Assembly (NCBI GenBank): GCA_024234735.1 | Contig: JACKNV010000014.1 | Span: 1-64,000 of the forward strand | Length of the DNA: 64,000 nt | Reading direction: 5' to 3' | Origin: Pseudomonadales bacterium | GTDB taxonomy: Bacteria > Pseudomonadota > Gammaproteobacteria > Pseudomonadales > Halieaceae | In this document: positions 61,718 to 64,000 of the stretch, piece by piece | Numbering within the stretch: position 1 is the first letter of the stretch | Layout of the letters: every line of letters begins with the position of its first letter | Notes under the pieces: model-generated | What the model saw: the letters and a program-made list of their open reading frames with translations, nothing else | Told to the model about the DNA's origin: nothing | The model's database searches: none | Translations under genes and position numbers: made by a program

Positions 61718-62040
61718 CGCGCGTTCGCTTCCGCCCGCTGCTGCACCAGCACCCAGGGCGGCGCCACCACCGCCCACACCTGCGGGTTCGCCTCGTACCA
61801 GGCCAGGGCCCGCTGCTCGCTCATCGGCGCGACGCCGCCCTCGGCGGTCAGCTTCTCGAACAGGGCGGTATTGTCCAGCCCCAGCTGTACCGCTAACTCC
61901 ACCAGGTCCAGCTCCCCGTCCACCCAGATGACGCAACCGCGCGCGTACCAGGCCTGCAACTCGTGCCAGGGCAGGCGCGCGGTCTGGGCCAGGTACTCCC
62001 GGCGCAACAGTGCCGCGCGGCCCTCCGTGGTGTCAGCCAT
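61714..62040 (-). CDS. DUF2288 family protein
   Basis: 108 residues with the DUF2288 pattern LAQTARLPWHELQAWYARG, then VIWVDGELDLVELAVQLGLD and a C-terminal WVLVQQRAEANAR. Soluble; function unknown. ATG at 62040 lies inside the upstream hydrolase gene (8-bp overlap), so the two are cotranslated. Confidence 0.85.
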   Translation of the reverse strand: MADTTEGRAALLRREYLAQTARLPWHELQAWYARGCVIWVDGELDLVELAVQLGLDNTALFEKLTAEGGVAPMSEQRALAWYEANPQVWAVVAPPWVLVQQRAEANAR

Positions 62041-62683
62041 AGCGGCTGTCCGCGACGAAGGGATTGCTGCGGCGCTCCTCGCCGAAGGTGGAGGTGGGGC
62101 CGTGGCCGGGAATGAAGGTGATGTCATCGCCCAGCGGGAACAGGCGCTCGCGGATACTGGCCAGCAGCTGCTGGTGATTGCCCCGCGGGAAATCGGTGCG
62201 GCCTATGGACCCCTGGAACAGCACGTCGCCCACCCAGGCGACTTTCTGCGGTTCGTAGAGAAACACCACGTGGCCCGGGGTATGCCCCGGGCAGTGAAAT
62301 ACCTTGAGCTGTTGTTCGCCCACGGTAACCGTGTCGCCCTGCTCCAGCCAGCGATCCGGGAGGAATGCGTCGGCATGGGGAAACCCCGACATCTGGCACC
62401 ACTCCGGCAACTTGTCCAGCCAGAACTGGTCGTCCCGGTGGGGCCCCTCTATGGGCACCTCCAGTTGCTGGCGCAGCACGTCGGCGGCGGCGCAGTGATC
62501 CATATGGGCATGGGTGAGCAGAATTTTCTCCACCCGCGCATCGAGTTGCGCAACGGCCGCGAGGATGCGCTCCACATCGCCGCCCGGATCGACGATCGCC
62601 GCTTTGCCAGTGGCCTCGCACTTGATAACAGAACAGTTCTGCTGGTAGGGGGTTACCGGCACGATCGCGCATTTTATCGACAT
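62033..62683 (-). CDS. Glyoxalase-II-like MBL hydrolase
   Basis: 216-residue metallo-beta-lactamase of the YcbL/GloB2 type, which hydrolyses S-lactoylglutathione or similar thioesters. Metal motifs: LLTHAHMDHCAAADVLRQQL (HxHxDH), HCPGHTPGHVVF, VGDVLFQGSIGRTDFP and FIPGHGPTSTFGEER. Compact size without the GloB C-terminal helical domain points to the YcbL group. No close ribosome site before the ATG. Confidence 0.92.
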   Translation of the reverse strand: MSIKCAIVPVTPYQQNCSVIKCEATGKAAIVDPGGDVERILAAVAQLDARVEKILLTHAHMDHCAAADVLRQQLEVPIEGPHRDDQFWLDKLPEWCQMSGFPHADAFLPDRWLEQGDTVTVGEQQLKVFHCPGHTPGHVVFLYEPQKVAWVGDVLFQGSIGRTDFPRGNHQQLLASIRERLFPLGDDITFIPGHGPTSTFGEERRSNPFVADSRYG

Positions 62684-62769
62684 GATGAAGAATTATCCTG
62701 TGGGTGCAGCCCCTGACCAACCGGCCCTGGTACCGCCGTCAAAAGGCCAAGGATACCACAGGACAGGGT

Positions 62770-64000
62770 TCAGATTGTCGGCGGGCTGCCCGCCTGCGGG
62801 TCGCCGGGCTCCCCGGGCGCGGGGTCCTGGTAGACCTCCTCGTCCAGCTGCTGCTCGCTTTTCGCCACGATCACCGACACCGTGACATCGCCGGTGACGT
62901 TCACCGCGGTGCGCACCATGTCCAGCAACCTGTCCACGCCGATGATCAGGGCGATGCCCTCCACCGGCAGGCCGGCCTGCTGCAACACCAGGGACAGGGT
63001 GATCAGGCCGACCCCAGGCACGGCCGCCGTGCCGATGGAAGCCAGTGTGGCGGTAACCACCACCGACAGCAGGGCCACCATGGACAGTTCGACCCCGTAG
63101 ACCTGGGCGATAAATACCGTGGCCACGCCCTGCATGATAGCGGTGCCGTCCATGTTGATGGTGGCCCCCAGGGGAATGGAGAAACCCGCCACCGAGTTAT
63201 GCACCCCCAGGCGGCGCTCCACCGTGTTCAGGGTAACCGGGAGCGTGGCCCCGGACGAGGCGGTACTGAAGGCGAAGGCCCATACCGGTCGCATCTTGCG
63301 GAACAGCATGGTGGGGGAGAGGCCACTGAGCCCGCGCAACAGCAGGCCGTAGACCACCAGGGCGTGAAACAGCAACACCGCCAGCACGGTGAAGAAATAG
63401 GCGGCAAGATTGAGGATGGCACCGAGGCCCATGGTGGCGAACAGCTTGGCCAGCAGGGCAAATACCCCGTAGGGGGCCACTTCCATGAGGATTTCCACTA
63501 TCTTCATGATCACCGCTTCCATATCCCGGAAGAAGCTGCCGATGCGCCGCCCCTGCTCTCCCGAGCGGGCAATGGCATAGCCGACCAGCAGCGCGAACAC
63601 GATGATCTGCAGCATCTTGCCCTCGGCCATGGCGCGCACCGGGTTGGATGGCACCATGTCCACCAGCACGTCCGCCAGCGGCGGCGGGGGCACGGGGTGG
63701 AAGTTGGCCGCGCCCGGCACCTCGACATGGGCACCGGGATCGACCAGGCTGGCAAACAGCAGCGCCATGCTGACCGCGATGGCCGTGGTCGCCAGGTACA
63801 GGCCCATGGTCTTGATGGCGATGGGCCCCATCCGGGCGCTGTCTCCGAGCGAACTGGCGCCACAGATCAGCGACACCAGCACCAGCGGCACCACCAACAG
63901 CTTCAGCAGGGACACGAAGATGCGGCCCACCACATCGAGCACACCGTTCTTGGCGACCAGGGTACTGTGCAGCGTGGCGCGCATGCCCTCGGGTAGCACG
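62770..64000 (-). CDS. Dicarboxylate/amino-acid:cation symporter, N-terminus cut by window end
   Basis: At least 409 residues of a DAACS (GltP/DctA) sodium- or proton-coupled symporter in the inner membrane. FVSLLKLLVVPLVLVSLICG, TLNTVERRLGVHNSVAGFSI and LGATINMDGTAIMQGVATVF (the NMDGT motif) are diagnostic; the last helix region ends VDRLLDMVRTAVNVTGDVTV. The first transmembrane helix and start lie beyond 64000; the GTG at 63999 is internal. The tail ends with an acidic and Pro-rich segment. Confidence 0.93.
   Translation of the reverse strand, partial: VLPEGMRATLHSTLVAKNGVLDVVGRIFVSLLKLLVVPLVLVSLICGASSLGDSARMGPIAIKTMGLYLATTAIAVSMALLFASLVDPGAHVEVPGAANFHPVPPPPLADVLVDMVPSNPVRAMAEGKMLQIIVFALLVGYAIARSGEQGRRIGSFFRDMEAVIMKIVEILMEVAPYGVFALLAKLFATMGLGAILNLAAYFFTVLAVLLFHALVVYGLLLRGLSGLSPTMLFRKMRPVWAFAFSTASSGATLPVTLNTVERRLGVHNSVAGFSIPLGATINMDGTAIMQGVATVFIAQVYGVELSMVALLSVVVTATLASIGTAAVPGVGLITLSLVLQQAGLPVEGIALIIGVDRLLDMVRTAVNVTGDVTVSVIVAKSEQQLDEEVYQDPAPGEPGDPQAGSPPTI

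Noticed and set aside
62690..62765. TCCTGTGG/CCACAGGA inverted repeat around a 55-nt spacer
   Set aside because: Only 8 bp long; chance is a fair explanation and no conserved core matches R1-R4.

Overview
The window is GC-rich, gene-dense chromosomal DNA of a gammaproteobacterium. The minus-strand run nnr-tsaE-amiB-mutL-miaA-hfq-hflX-hflK-hflC-DUF2065-hisZ-purA is the classic gammaproteobacterial order. The mix of DUF6316, HisZ, PhoH with a PIN domain, an RNase II type exonuclease and many small lipoproteins suggests a marine Pseudomonadales/Cellvibrionales (Halieaceae-like) lineage. The exact taxon is inference. No rRNA, tRNA, CRISPR array, intact insertion sequence or prophage was seen.

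Layout. 1-3165: a beta-CASP metallo-beta-lactamase nuclease and an ABC exporter. 3103-4109: a higBA toxin-antitoxin pair bounded by the real 3' end of the exporter gene and a decayed copy of it. 4296-17545: DUF6316 gene, then the purA-to-nnr housekeeping cluster. 17698-28232: queG, orn, an unknown propeller-like gene wedged between orn and rsgA, psd, an unknown exported protein, phoH and rnb. 28288-44473: mixed single genes (asnS, YSC84 protein, cysH, nitronate monooxygenase, orphan ParA, FKBP, NUDIX, cinA, pdxH, gamma-glutamyltransferase, thioesterase and small lipoproteins). 44641-59131: thirteen tightly packed plus-strand genes that look like one envelope machine. 59198-64000: amidohydrolase, solute-binding protein, DUF2288, glyoxalase-II-like hydrolase and a dicarboxylate symporter cut by the window end.

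Two things stand out. First, the 44641-59131 operon encodes a TolQ/MotA-like channel protein, two membrane-anchored von Willebrand A proteins whose N-terminal helix carries an aspartate placed like the proton-carrying Asp of TolR/ExbD/MotB, a possible actin/Hsp70-fold protein, a PEGA plus FGE-fold scaffold, a TPR/PEGA-like membrane protein, a TonB-like TPR protein, four lipoproteins and a lipoprotein M48 protease. I infer a proton-motive-force-driven envelope complex that I cannot match to a named system.

Second, intergenic regions hold four families of inverted-repeat elements with the same design: a loop or core of fixed length and conserved sequence, closed by long stems that are perfectly or nearly self-complementary but differ from copy to copy. 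For the family present three times (37175-37284, 41561-41656, 41705-41818) the 52-nt core contains two mini-hairpins with compensatory base changes, so structure rather than sequence is being kept. Two gene cassettes (higBA and the propeller gene) are each bounded by a decayed duplicate of the neighbouring host gene end. In the second case the duplicate carries a promoter that appears to drive rsgA as a leaderless mRNA.
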